Below, piece by piece: positions 42,036 through 50,675 of a DNA stretch of 64,000 bases. Numbering within the stretch: position 1 is the stretch's first letter; the number at the start of each line of letters is the position of its first letter. The notes below the pieces were generated by a model. The model ran no database searches. It was not told the origin of the DNA and was given only the letters and a program-made list of their open reading frames with translations. The stretch covers positions 1 through 64,000 of the forward strand of contig JAIXQH010000070.1 of the NCBI GenBank assembly GCA_027484055.1, read 5' to 3'. The position numbers and the translations under genes are program-made. Origin of the DNA: Verrucomicrobiaceae bacterium (GTDB lineage: Bacteria; Verrucomicrobiota; Verrucomicrobiia; Verrucomicrobiales; Akkermansiaceae).

Positions 42036-42815
42036 CTACTTGAAAAGCTCCTTGAAAAACTGCTGCATCGCCCCCCACGAACGCTCGTCCGCCGCTTGTT
42101 GATACGCGGCCCCCTTGCTCGGATCATTGCCGGCCTCTTTCTGGGTGAAGGCGTGGACCGCGTCGCTGTAGAGCACGACCTGCCAATCCGCCTTCGCCTC
42201 TGTCATTTCCTTTTGGAAAGCCGCCAACTGCTCCGCCGGAACATACGGGTCCGCTGCACCGTGAAGCACCAACACCTTCGCTGGGATCTTCCCTGCCACC
42301 GCCGCCATCCCAGGAGCTGAGTCCAGCCCTCCGTGGAAGGAAACCACTCCAGAAATTTCAGTGCCCGCCCGCGCCAACTCCAGCACTCCCGTCCCGCCGA
42401 AGCAGTAACCAATCGCCGCCAACTTTGTCGCGTCAGTCCGCTCGTCGGCCTTCAACACGTCCAAAGCCGCCAGCATCCGCGCCCGATACAGCCCGCGGTC
42501 TGTTTTGTATTTCCCCGCTTCCTTGCCCGCCTCCGGCACTTGAGGGCGCACCCCCTTGCCATAGACGTCAGCGGCAAAAACCGTATATCCCAGCTCGGCC
42601 AGCATCCGACTGCGGCGTTTTTCATTTTCTGCCAGACCCGTCCATTGATGGATCACCAACACCCCCGGGCGCTTGCCCGACACCGCATCATCATAAACCT
42701 GGAAGCCCTCCAGCGTCACGCCGCCCTGCTCGTAGATGACCGTTTTTTCCACCAGTGTCGCCTGGGCGACCGAGACAAGTGAACTGACCGCGAGCAGAGT
42801 GAGTTTCAAATTCAT
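42036..42815 (-). CDS. Exported dienelactone hydrolase family protein
   Basis: A 259-residue alpha/beta hydrolase. ATG 42815 starts a signal peptide (MNLKLTLLAVSSLVSVAQA); a TTG three codons upstream is rejected. The catalytic Cys lies in IGYCFGGTG, the Asp in HGAADPYVP and the His in SDAVHAFTQ, all usual for dienelactone hydrolases. Exported members hydrolyse esters of unknown origin. It lies 25 bp beyond the M14 start, transcribed in the same direction. Confidence 0.88.
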   Translation of the reverse strand: MNLKLTLLAVSSLVSVAQATLVEKTVIYEQGGVTLEGFQVYDDAVSGKRPGVLVIHQWTGLAENEKRRSRMLAELGYTVFAADVYGKGVRPQVPEAGKEAGKYKTDRGLYRARMLAALDVLKADERTDATKLAAIGYCFGGTGVLELARAGTEISGVVSFHGGLDSAPGMAAVAGKIPAKVLVLHGAADPYVPAEQLAAFQKEMTEAKADWQVVLYSDAVHAFTQKEAGNDPSKGAAYQQAADERSWGAMQQFFKELFK

Positions 42816-42909
42816 GGCCTCCAACTAAGCCGCCGTGCCCTGCTCCGTCAAACTTGGAAATCCCCAGATTCTGACTCGCCATGCGACCTTCCTCTATTCA
42901 AAAAAAATC

Positions 42910-44250
42910 ATGCTCTCACTTCACCGTCTTCTAGTTGCTTCACTCATCACGGTCTCAGTCCAAGCGCAATCCACTCTTTTCACCCAAGTCCGCCTCTTCG
43001 ACGGAACTTCCCAAACTCTCTCCGCCCCCACCAACGTGCTGATCCGTGGAAACTTGATCGAAAAAATTTCTCCCGAACCAATCCCCATCGACCGCAGAGC
43101 CGATAGCATCACCATCGACGGCAGCGGCAAGACTCTCATCCCTGGCCTCATCGACAACCACGTCCACCTGTTCATGGCTGCCAGCACCCAAGCCGAGATG
43201 CTCAACCCCAAGAACTCGTTCGAGACTCTCGAAAGCACCGCCGCCGCAGAAGCGAATCGGATGCTCCTGAGAGGCTTCACTGCCGCTCGCGATGTCGGAG
43301 GTCCCGTCTTCGGCGTGAAAAAGGCAATCGATTCCGGTAAGTCCATCGGCCCCCGCATCTATCCAAGTGGTGCTATGATTTCTCAAACCTCAGGCCACGG
43401 CGATTTCCGCATGCCCGAGGACCGCTCCCGCCGCTTCGGTGGAGAAATGACCCGCGGCGAGCTGATGGGGATCGGCTTCATCGCGGACGGTCGTGACGAA
43501 GTCCTCACTGCCACCCGCGAGAACCTCCGGGCCGGAGCCTGCCAAATCAAAGTCATGGCCGGGGGCGGCGCAGCCTCGGCCTACGATCCCCTCGACGTCA
43601 CCCAATACACGCTCGACGAACTGAAAGCCGCCGTAGACGCCGCCAGCGACTGGGGCACCTACGTCACCGTCCACGCCTACACCCCCAAAGCCGTTCGCCG
43701 CGCCATCGAAGCAGGGGTGAAATGCATCGAGCACGGTCAACTGCTCGACGAAGACACCATGAAACTCCTCGGCGAAAAGGACATTTGGCTCAGTCTCCAG
43801 ACCCTAGAAGAAGCACCGCACACCGCCCCTCAAGACACCCAAGAGAAAAAGCGCACCGTCGTGGATGGCACCGACAACGCTTTCAAATGGGCTGCAAAAT
43901 ACCATGTCAAACTCGCCTGGGGCACCGACCTCATGTTCTCCGCTGCGCAGATGAAAAATCAAAATACCGACATTCCCAAACTCCTAACCTGGTTCACCCC
44001 TGCACAAGCCCTCAAGCTGCTCACCCATGACAACGCCCAACTTCTCGCCCTCTGCGGCCCCAGAAACCCATATCCGGGTCAACTTGGCATCGTGGCAGAA
44101 GGAGCCCTCGCGGATCTGCTACTGATCAATGGCGACCCACTCGCAAATCTCTCACTCCTCACCGATCCAGAGAAAAACTTCCAAATCATCATGAAGGACG
44201 GGAAAATTTTCAAAAACTCACTGCACTCCACCCTTTCTCCAGAGCAGTAA
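42910..44250 (+). CDS. Exported amidohydrolase (imidazolonepropionase-like/prolidase-type)
   Basis: A 446-residue metal-dependent hydrolase with signal peptide MLSLHRLLVASLITVSVQAQ. The metal site: GLIDNHVHLF (HxH), a likely carboxylated Lys in QIKVMAGGGAAS, His in YVTVHAYT, His in CIEHGQ and Asp in LAWGTDLMF. The C-terminus has GLYP-like GQLGIVAEGALADLLLINGDPL. Members split amide or lactam bonds; periplasmic relatives often cleave dipeptides. ATG 42910 is chosen over a longer frame start because it begins the signal peptide. Confidence 0.88.
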   Translation: MLSLHRLLVASLITVSVQAQSTLFTQVRLFDGTSQTLSAPTNVLIRGNLIEKISPEPIPIDRRADSITIDGSGKTLIPGLIDNHVHLFMAASTQAEMLNPKNSFETLESTAAAEANRMLLRGFTAARDVGGPVFGVKKAIDSGKSIGPRIYPSGAMISQTSGHGDFRMPEDRSRRFGGEMTRGELMGIGFIADGRDEVLTATRENLRAGACQIKVMAGGGAASAYDPLDVTQYTLDELKAAVDAASDWGTYVTVHAYTPKAVRRAIEAGVKCIEHGQLLDEDTMKLLGEKDIWLSLQTLEEAPHTAPQDTQEKKRTVVDGTDNAFKWAAKYHVKLAWGTDLMFSAAQMKNQNTDIPKLLTWFTPAQALKLLTHDNAQLLALCGPRNPYPGQLGIVAEGALADLLLINGDPLANLSLLTDPEKNFQIIMKDGKIFKNSLHSTLSPEQ

Positions 44251-44360
44251 GCGTTTCAGTTCTCATGCTCGGTCAAGCCGCGATCCTACCCCGCTTCTCC
44301 TCATCATTTTAGCCAGTGTCGCTTTTGATAAAATCCTAAAAGAGGGAGAATCTGAGGCGA

Positions 44361-44469
44361 ACTGGGGCCACCCAAGCTTCGATTTCGCCTCTGAGCCCTG
44401 CACGCGCTTTGTTCCGTGGCGCGGTCTTTTCCACTGTCCACTGTCATGCCCTTTTTGAGGATTTTCTGA
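44361..44469 (+). repeat. 109-bp direct repeat, copy 1
   Basis: It aligns without gaps to 45887-45995 at an estimated 80-85% identity, including CCACCCAAGCTTCGAT (one difference in copy 2), GCGCTTTGTTCCGTGGC and TTCCACTGTCCACTGTCATG. In this copy the ATG is followed seven codons later by TGA. The rest of the 44251-44688 gap shows no gene. Confidence 0.85.
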
Positions 44470-44688
44470 CAGAATCTTGGCTTTATAAAACGAACAGAAA
44501 GCCCATCCGCCACAAAGCCGCTGCCAAAAAGAATCTTGGAAATGCATTATAACCTAGCTCCCCGCCAGCATCTCACCTCAACGAAAGTCTATCCCCCTTG
44601 TAACCTGAAAATTGGAAACCGTCGCATAAAAAAATCAGGGAGATATTTGCATGAATTACCTGTCCCGAATATCCATGGCTCGATGTCC

Positions 44689-45360
44689 TCAAGCCAACAC
44701 ACGCCTTTTCCTTGAGAAGGAAAGAGCGATCAGGCCGCCTGAGAACAATATCATGAAACTTGAGGGCTCGGGAATGGTGGCAATTGAAACATTGTCCAGT
44801 CCCGCGATATGGTTTTCGGGTGCTCCTCCATTGAAGAACGTGATGTTCGTGGTGTTACCGGTTGCGGTGAAAGTGGACGAGAACAATTTCCAATCCACCT
44901 GATCCGTTGGAGCCGTATTGTTGGTGAAACCTGTGCGCGGCCCACCGTCGATGCTGAGGTCAATTGTGGAAGCGAAGTAAGCGTCGTTATCAGTCGCCGA
45001 GCCGACATAAAAGGAAATCTGATACGCCTGTCCGATGATGGTGGCGATGTCTTGGGAGATACCATTTTCCCTAAAGTTCGGGCCAGGCCCCGTGAGATCA
45101 AGCCATTGATTGCCAGACTGCGCATTGAAGATGATCCCTCTGTCCGCCACGGTGGATTCTATCAAGGCGTTATTGACTCCTACCACAGTCCAGCCGGTGA
45201 TATCCGTCGATCCTGCACCGTAAATCACGTAGGAACCCACTGTGATGGGTGGGTTTTCGAAAGACCCATTGATGATCGTCGATGCATTTGCAGAAGCAAG
45301 AAGGCCGGGGAGGGCAAGAAGCAAACTAATGAACTTAAGGGTTTTATGCTTTGATTTCAT
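44689..45360 (-). CDS. PEP-CTERM sorted exported protein (DUF642-like)
   Basis: A 223-residue protein. Signal peptide from ATG 45360 (KFISLLLALPGLLASANAS), a beta-sandwich with NGSFENPPI, ITGWTVVG and GNQWLDLTG as in DUF642 proteins, and the C-terminal PEP-CTERM signal IPEPSSFMILFSGGLIAL plus a basic end. It should be processed by an exosortase and attached to or released at the cell surface. It is bracketed by the 109-bp repeats and an IS remnant. Confidence 0.85.
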   Translation of the reverse strand: MKSKHKTLKFISLLLALPGLLASANASTIINGSFENPPITVGSYVIYGAGSTDITGWTVVGVNNALIESTVADRGIIFNAQSGNQWLDLTGPGPNFRENGISQDIATIIGQAYQISFYVGSATDNDAYFASTIDLSIDGGPRTGFTNNTAPTDQVDWKLFSSTFTATGNTTNITFFNGGAPENHIAGLDNVSIATIPEPSSFMILFSGGLIALSFSRKRRVLA

Positions 45361-45479
45361 GGATGGCTTGAGGAATGTCTGATCGTCCAATTTATGCCCA
45401 TTTTTGCAATCCCAAAGATCCGGGAAGGGCGTTTTCAGTTACGTCCGGCCCACCTTCGACCTTGGCGCATGACTGAAGT

Positions 45480-45880
45480 TCCAATGGATCGTAAACGATA
45501 CTTTATAAACGAGCAACCTATCAAAACCCGGAAACGGTTATCATCTATCACGACCTAACCAACCTCCCCGCCGTTATCCCGCCCGGCCTCATCGCTGTGG
45601 TTTACCAAGCGCGCTGGGACATCGAGAAAGTATTAGACGATTTCATAACAAACTCTGTGAACCAAAGCCTGGTCCAGCAGTCACACCGCAAAAAACCCAC
45701 AAACTCCGGCTCCTCTGCCTGACTCACAACTCATGACCTTCATGGAGGAGTAAATTCGCAAGCTTAGCGGTTTAATCAACCATGCAGAATTCAACCGCAG
45801 CGCCAAAACCCAGGCCGTCGAGGGGCTTACCTAGCGGACCCTGAAGTTCATCCGCTGGTTAAAAAACCATTTGGACCTAG
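45480..45880 (+). pseudogene. Degraded IS4-family transposase fragment
   Basis: Broken frames still read PETVIIYHDLTNL, then IAVVYQARWDIEKVLDDF (the Y-x-x-RW-x-IE-K-v-f-d motif of IS4 DDE transposases), LLCLTHNS and, after further frameshifts, INHAEFNRSAKTQAVEGLT. The N-terminal half and the terminal inverted repeats are not visible. It ends seven bases before repeat copy 2. Confidence 0.7.
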
Positions 45881-45886
45881 AACCCG

Positions 45887-45995
45887 ACTGGGCTCACCCA
45901 AGCTTCGATCTTGCCTCTGTGCCCTACTCGCGCTTTGTTCCGTGGCACGGCCCATTCCACTGTCCACTGTCATGCCCTTCTTGATGATTTTCCGA
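45887..45995 (+). repeat. 109-bp direct repeat, copy 2
   Basis: The gapless partner of 44361-44469. Here the ATG at 45972 inside the repeat is the start of an open lipoprotein-like gene, so this copy appears to be the original and the other a disabled duplicate of its 5' region. Confidence 0.85.
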
Positions 45996-46325
45996 ACTTA
46001 CGTCCTGCAAACCAGCCTTCTTGGTATGGCTCTCGCCTTGGTGGCATGCCGTGCGCCGAAGCCTGCCGTGCCGGAAAAACCACCCGTTCCTGCCCCAGCG
46101 GAGGTCAAGCCCCCGGAACCCGTTCTGCCCGCCGGTGGCCCTGTGCCTTTGCCAAACGACGGCATCCGTATGGGCAATATGCTCGAATTACCCTCCGACA
46201 ACGAGTTCCGCTCCACCAACCCCAACCTAACGAAACCAACTACCAATCCAGGCCCCGTCATCGCCCGACCACCGACCGACCCGCCGTCCCGGGTGACGCC
46301 ACCTGCCCCGCAAAAACCCGAGTGA
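45972..46325 (+). CDS. Proline-rich lipoprotein candidate
   Basis: A 117-residue protein. The hydrophobic leader ends in ALALVAC, a plausible lipobox, followed by a Pro-rich, low-complexity mature part (PEKPPVPAPAEVKPPEPVLP) without a recognisable fold. ATG 45972 lies within the direct repeat; ATG 45984 is an alternative. It is likely an outer-membrane-linked periplasmic protein of unknown role. Confidence 0.55.
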   Translation: MPFLMIFRTYVLQTSLLGMALALVACRAPKPAVPEKPPVPAPAEVKPPEPVLPAGGPVPLPNDGIRMGNMLELPSDNEFRSTNPNLTKPTTNPGPVIARPPTDPPSRVTPPAPQKPE

Positions 46326-46578
46326 ATCCTCCCCTTTTCCACATCTCGGTGAGCGCCGCAGGCTAGCCGCGTGGCTCTGCGGGAATGGCGGTTCCACGAA
46401 ACGTTTGAAAACCAGCCAGCGCGGATCGTTCCGACTACCGGGTATTACCGAACCGATGCAGGGCAGTTCTGGTGGGCAAAATACCGCTGCCTCTGGATCA
46501 CCCTGTGTGGTGACTTGGAATTTTGAGGTGGTGTGAAGTGCAGAGTCCGCTATGGTGTGCGTCCCGCAGAGGGAATTT

Positions 46579-46938
46579 ATGGCGATACAAGGAGAAGAAT
46601 TAGCACTGGCTTGCGCGACAGCAGCAGATGAAGTGAAGGCGGAGAACATCCGCGTTTGGGATATGCGTGGGGTTTCGAATCTCACCGATTTCATGGTGAT
46701 CTGCTCCGGCACCTCCATGCCACAGCTCCGTGCCATCCTCCGGGATGTCGCAGGGACGGTGGAAGAAAAGCACGGCGCGAAGCCTCACATGACCGAAGGT
46801 AAGGCCGACACCAAGTGGGTCGTGCTCGACTACATCGATGTGATGGTCCACGTCATGAGCGACGAGTTACGCGAGTATTACGGCCTCGAAGACCTTTGGA
46901 AAGATGCCAAGGAAGTGACTTGGCAAGCCGCTTCATAA
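46579..46938 (+). CDS. rsfS: Ribosomal silencing factor RsfS
   Basis: A 119-residue protein of the Iojap family, which binds ribosomal protein uL14 and blocks subunit joining when nutrients are low. Motifs: DMRGVSNLTDFMVICSGTS, KWVVLDYIDVMVHVM and REYYGLEDLW. ATG 46579 (MAIQGEEL) is chosen. No nadD or related neighbour is visible here. Confidence 0.93.
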   Translation: MAIQGEELALACATAADEVKAENIRVWDMRGVSNLTDFMVICSGTSMPQLRAILRDVAGTVEEKHGAKPHMTEGKADTKWVVLDYIDVMVHVMSDELREYYGLEDLWKDAKEVTWQAAS

Positions 46939-47016
46939 CTGGGGCTTCCGGCATTTTGCGTCAGCGTGGAGAAAAAATTGGAATAGAAATCTCCCGGCGA
47001 ACTCTCATGAAAGCAG

Positions 47017-47565
47017 ATGAGTGAATTCGCCGAACTAGTCGATGCCCATTACCAAGCGCTTTTCCGCTTCGGGATGTCACTGACGCGCAGTGCGGACCGG
47101 GCCTCCGACTTGGTGCAGGAAACCTTCTGCATCTGGGCCGCTAAAAACGAGCAACTCCGCGACCGCTCCAAGGCGAAAACCTGGCTCTTCACCACCCTCC
47201 ACCGCGAGTTCCTCAACCAGCGGCGGCGTGCGTCCAAGTATTCTGATGAGCCACTCGATCAAGATCAAGCCGAGGCGATCATCGCCCCGCAGGACGACGC
47301 AGAACGTCACCTAGACGGCCAGCGGGCCATGGATCTGCTCGGTCAGTTGGAAGAAACCTACCGCTCACCACTCGCCCTCTTTTACCTTCAACAGCACAGC
47401 TACAAGGAAATCGCCGAGATCTTAGACATTCCCATGGGCACCGTCATGTCACGGCTTTCACGCGGGAAAGACATGCTCAGACACCGGATGACGGCAGAAC
47501 CCGCAAGCGCCCCAAAAAATATTTTGCACCTCGAACCCGGAGGGACTCAACAGCGCAATGGATAA
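47017..47565 (+). CDS. ECF-type sigma-70 family factor
   Basis: A 182-residue protein with region 2 (ALFRFGMSLTRSADRASDLV, QETFCIWAAKN) and region 4 (LFYLQQHSYKEIAEILDIPM, GTVMSRLSRGKDML), the helix-turn-helix for -35 recognition. The adjacent gene, overlapping by 8 bp, encodes a membrane protein that looks like its anti-sigma factor. Confidence 0.93.
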   Translation: MSEFAELVDAHYQALFRFGMSLTRSADRASDLVQETFCIWAAKNEQLRDRSKAKTWLFTTLHREFLNQRRRASKYSDEPLDQDQAEAIIAPQDDAERHLDGQRAMDLLGQLEETYRSPLALFYLQQHSYKEIAEILDIPMGTVMSRLSRGKDMLRHRMTAEPASAPKNILHLEPGGTQQRNG

Positions 47566-48475
47566 GGAACAAGCACGCTTCGTCCTAAAAAGCTTCCGCC
47601 CAGATGGCGCGGATGCAAGTGACCCTGATTTCACCGCCGCCTTGAGGCTGGCGATGGAGAGCCGCGAGCTTGGCGAGTGGCTAGCCAGCGAGCGAGCCTT
47701 CGACGCAGACTTCGCCCAAGCCCTCGGCCATGTCGATTTACCGGAACAATTGCGCGAAGACATCATGGCCTGTCTGGCGACCGAGCGCGGAGACTTCCCG
47801 CAAGCAGAAGATGAGGCCGACGCCGCGTGGATCGGCGCCATGGCAACGGTCAAGCCACCCAGCGGCCTCCGTGAGACGATTTTGATGGCCATGGATCAGA
47901 CCGTGAGTCCGGTTCCGATCCCATTCCCCAGCCCACCTCGGGTTTCTATTTTCAAAAAACTGGCGATTCCGCTCGCTGCTGCGGCTGGCATCACCTTGGC
48001 GTTTTTCATGACACGCCCCGAGAGCACCCTCTCGGACTCAGCCCCCATCGCGAGTCACAACTCGCTGCCACTCGGCGTGGTGAAGACGTCATTCGTCAAA
48101 ACCTACGAGGCACCGAATTTCGATCTGGAGCTAAAATCCAAGGACCAAGCCGCGTTGATGCAGAACTTGAGGGAGAGAAATCTTCCCAGCTGCGAAAATC
48201 TCCCGCCGGGCCTAGTGGGTGCCAAGGGCCTCGGCTGCCGGGAGTTAGTCATCGACGGCAAGCGCGGCTCACTGGTCTGCTTCATAACCACGACTCACGG
48301 CATCGTCCACCTGATCGTCTTCCGGCGTGAAGATGTGAGTGGCGATTTCCCAGAAATGGCAGGGACCGTCTTTGAAGAAAGGGGTGCTTGGCAATCCGCA
48401 AGTTGGTCCCATGGCGACGCGGTCTGCCTACTGATGAATTCTGATTCAAAGGGCACTCTCTCCACTCTCTTCTAA
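47558..48475 (+). CDS. Putative anti-sigma factor, membrane protein
   Basis: A 305-residue protein with a cytoplasmic N-terminal part (about 130 residues, acidic), one transmembrane segment (LAIPLAAAAGITLAFFM) and an extracytoplasmic domain with three Cys that shows no family motif. Position and topology match ECF anti-sigma factors, which release the sigma factor on an envelope signal. No zinc HxxxCxxC motif is present. Confidence 0.72.
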   Translation: MDKEQARFVLKSFRPDGADASDPDFTAALRLAMESRELGEWLASERAFDADFAQALGHVDLPEQLREDIMACLATERGDFPQAEDEADAAWIGAMATVKPPSGLRETILMAMDQTVSPVPIPFPSPPRVSIFKKLAIPLAAAAGITLAFFMTRPESTLSDSAPIASHNSLPLGVVKTSFVKTYEAPNFDLELKSKDQAALMQNLRERNLPSCENLPPGLVGAKGLGCRELVIDGKRGSLVCFITTTHGIVHLIVFRREDVSGDFPEMAGTVFEERGAWQSASWSHGDAVCLLMNSDSKGTLSTLF

Positions 48476-48598
48476 CGAAGCATTCCCAGGCAGTTGGGAT
48501 AATAAATAAAATCAATTCTTGCCAAGTTGGCCACAAGCAGGGCAAAGCTTGCGAGATTGAACGGCGAAAGTTTGTGAAATCGCTCTTTTTTTGATCTG

Positions 48599-48640
48599 TG
48601 ACGCCATGATCCGACGAAGTGTTGTATCATCATGGCGTCA
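48599..48640. promoter_or_regulatory. Perfect 12-bp inverted repeat upstream of the RRM gene
   Basis: TGACGCCATGAT and ATCATGGCGTCA separated by 18 bp, ending 15 bp before the RRM gene ATG. The right arm lies where a ribosome would load, and no clear Shine-Dalgarno is visible. It could be a dyad operator or a stem-loop that controls translation. Confidence 0.75.
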
Positions 48641-48655
48641 ATAGAATTGAATTAA

Positions 48656-49075
48656 ATGGATATCTACGTGGGCAACTTGCCCTACACTGCTACTGAAGGA
48701 GACGTTTCTGGCCTCTTCGCCGCTTTTGGACCTGTCGAACGGGTCAAAATCATCACCGATCGGGAAACCGGACAATCCAAGGGCTTCGCCTTCGTGACAC
48801 TTGGTGATCAATCTCAGTTGAATGCAGCCATCGAGGCTCTCAACGACTATGACTATAACGGTCGCGCACTTCGCGTGAACGCTTCTGAGCCAAAAGAATC
48901 CCGTCCAAGCGGCGGTGGTGGTGGTGGCTACGGCGGCGGCGGTGGTGGTGGTGGTTACGGCGGCGGTGGCGGCGGCGGTGATCGCCGTGGCGGCGGTGGC
49001 GGTGGCTACAAAGGCGGCGGTGGCGGCGGCGGTGATCGCCGTGGTGGCGGCGGCGGTGGTGGTGGCCGCTGGTAA
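48656..49075 (+). CDS. RRM-type RNA-binding protein with Gly-rich tail
   Basis: A 139-residue protein: one RRM (residues 1-80) with RNP2 IYVGNL and RNP1 KGFAFVTL, then a Gly/Tyr/Arg tail of repeated GGGGGYGGGG and DRRGGGGGG units. Such proteins, related to cyanobacterial Rbp and eukaryotic cold-inducible RNA-binding proteins, bind RNA and act as chaperones at low temperature. An inverted repeat precedes it and a strong terminator follows. Confidence 0.92.
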   Translation: MDIYVGNLPYTATEGDVSGLFAAFGPVERVKIITDRETGQSKGFAFVTLGDQSQLNAAIEALNDYDYNGRALRVNASEPKESRPSGGGGGGYGGGGGGGGYGGGGGGGDRRGGGGGGYKGGGGGGGDRRGGGGGGGGRW

Positions 49076-49118
49076 TCCAGCGTCTGTCTCACACGTTTCC
49101 TAACGAACGTTTTCAAAA

Positions 49119-49157
49119 ACGCCCGGCACCTTTCACAAGGAGCCGGGCGTTCTTTTT
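49119..49157 (+). terminator. Intrinsic terminator of the RRM gene
   Basis: ACGCCCGGC pairs with GCCGGGCGT, with inner pairing CCTT/AAGG, followed by TCTTTTT. Confidence 0.9.
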
Positions 49158-49217
49158 GGAAATCTAAGTATTAATTTCCGTCGCGAACCGGGAGAATCGC
49201 ATGCAGGCTGAGAAATC

Positions 49218-49925
49218 ATGTTGACCCTTTTAGCACATCCGAGGTGGGTCATCGTGACGGGGTGCTGCCTTGCGTTTCTCGGCTCAGCGGTGAACGCCTA
49301 CTACCTGATCGAGCTTGGTACATCGGTGAGCCATCTGACGGGAGATGTTTCAAAGGTCGCGCTGTCCGCAGTCGAGGGGCAGCATTACCTATCAGCGGCT
49401 GCCTTCAACCTTGTGTTTGCAGCGCTTGGATTTGTGGTGGGGGCAGCGAGCGCGGGCTATTTCATCCACCATCCGAATGTTGCGCTCAGCCGGCCTTACG
49501 GCCGCGCCTTGATCGGCATCGGCCTCTGTTTGGCAGGTGCTCATTTCACGTTGGATAGTATGCCGCTACGTTCAATCCTACTCGCCAGTTTCGCTTGCGG
49601 CTTTCAAAACGCCTTAGCGACTCATTACCGAGGGATGATCTTGAGGACGACCCACATCACCGGTCTGCTGACAGATTTCGGGACTCATCTCGGGATGAGG
49701 CTGAAAGGGCATGACATTCCGCTCTGGAAGCTGCTCGTTCCGCTTTGCCTGGTGCTGAGTTTTTTTATGGGGGCAGTGCTGGGCTCTTATGGCGTGCTGG
49801 TCCTGCATCGGCCCGTTATCCTGATGGTGGCTGGCTTTTATGTGACGGGCGGCTTGCTTTGGTCATTTTATAAACATGCCTTTTTGCAGCGCGGCTTTCT
49901 GAACCACGGGCATAAACCGAGTTGA
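49218..49925 (+). CDS. DUF1275 (YoaK-like) membrane protein
   Basis: A 235-residue polytopic protein with about six membrane segments. Typical DUF1275 features: SAVNAYYLIELGTSVSHLTG (G-x-V-s-h-x-TG), ACGFQNALATHYRGMILRTT and HITGLLTDFGTHLGM. The function of the family is not established. Confidence 0.85.
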   Translation: MLTLLAHPRWVIVTGCCLAFLGSAVNAYYLIELGTSVSHLTGDVSKVALSAVEGQHYLSAAAFNLVFAALGFVVGAASAGYFIHHPNVALSRPYGRALIGIGLCLAGAHFTLDSMPLRSILLASFACGFQNALATHYRGMILRTTHITGLLTDFGTHLGMRLKGHDIPLWKLLVPLCLVLSFFMGAVLGSYGVLVLHRPVILMVAGFYVTGGLLWSFYKHAFLQRGFLNHGHKPS

Positions 49926-50019
49926 CTTCTCGGCGACCCAGCGTTGGGTGCGGTCCGCTTATTGAGATGGGCCGATCATGGTCCATCCCTGCGTAGAAAC
50001 AACCATACCACCACTACCC

Positions 50020-50457
50020 ATGTCCTCTGTTAAAGATCTATCCAAAGAAGCTCCTACAAGCCCGCGAGTCCGCGTCGGGGGCTATGCCATTCTCGCTCGT
50101 GCGCTCGACAAGGGACGCTCCGAGCTTGCTGGAACGGTCGGCGGGTATCATTTCGACTGCCCGCTCGACAATTATCTCTTCGGCTTCAAGGGCGTGAAGG
50201 GGGATGACGTGAAAAAACTCCTCGTTGATGGCGCTAGCAACGAAGAAGTCGCCGCATGGATCGACGCCAACGGTGAGCCGAAAACCGAAGCTGAAAAAGC
50301 CGCATGGTCCGATGGTGTGGAAGCCGCACGTCCCTATGACAACCCGGAGAAAAAGGATTGGTTTGTCGGTGTCTGTGCAGAAGCGGGCTGTGATCCAGCT
50401 ACAAGCACGCTCTTCGACTACCTTGAGGCCGACGACAAGATCAGCTTCGCGAGCTGA
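50020..50457 (+). CDS. DUF5069 family protein
   Basis: A 145-residue cytoplasmic protein. The family pattern DLSKEAPTSPRVRVGGYAIL, ARALDKGRSELAGTVGGYHF and CPLDNYLFGFKGV is clear. ATG 50020 (MSSVKDLS) is chosen over an upstream one. Members are widespread in Verrucomicrobia and Planctomycetes with unknown function. Confidence 0.82.
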   Translation: MSSVKDLSKEAPTSPRVRVGGYAILARALDKGRSELAGTVGGYHFDCPLDNYLFGFKGVKGDDVKKLLVDGASNEEVAAWIDANGEPKTEAEKAAWSDGVEAARPYDNPEKKDWFVGVCAEAGCDPATSTLFDYLEADDKISFAS

Positions 50458-50476
50458 TTTTTCGGCTCACTTTTCG

Positions 50477-50517
50477 ACAAGGCACCTGTCTCTATGAGCA
50501 AGTGCCTTGTTTCGTTT
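50477..50517 (+). terminator. Probable intrinsic terminator of the DUF5069 gene
   Basis: ACAAGGCAC pairs with GTGCCTTGT around a 16-base loop, followed by TTCGTTT. The tail is imperfect. The remaining gap to 50675 shows no convincing gene. Confidence 0.6.
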
Positions 50518-50675
50518 CCACGCATGCGATAAATGATTTGCGGAATCCTACGAGCTGGGTTTCTCTTCCCGCGTTGTCAGGGGCTGCGGAAGTATGGCAG
50601 GCGAACCCCGCCAGGCCTTGATCGGAGCAACGGTAGTTTGTCCAAACTTGCCGCAGTTTCCCTGACAGCACTTTT

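Noticed and set aside
44263..44547. Minus-strand 94-residue frame across repeat copy 1
   Set aside because: Copy 2 does not conserve the frame, and the region is degraded.
48915..49103. Second frame of Val/Ala repeats in the RRM gene tail
   Set aside because: A frame-shifted reading of the Gly-codon repeats.
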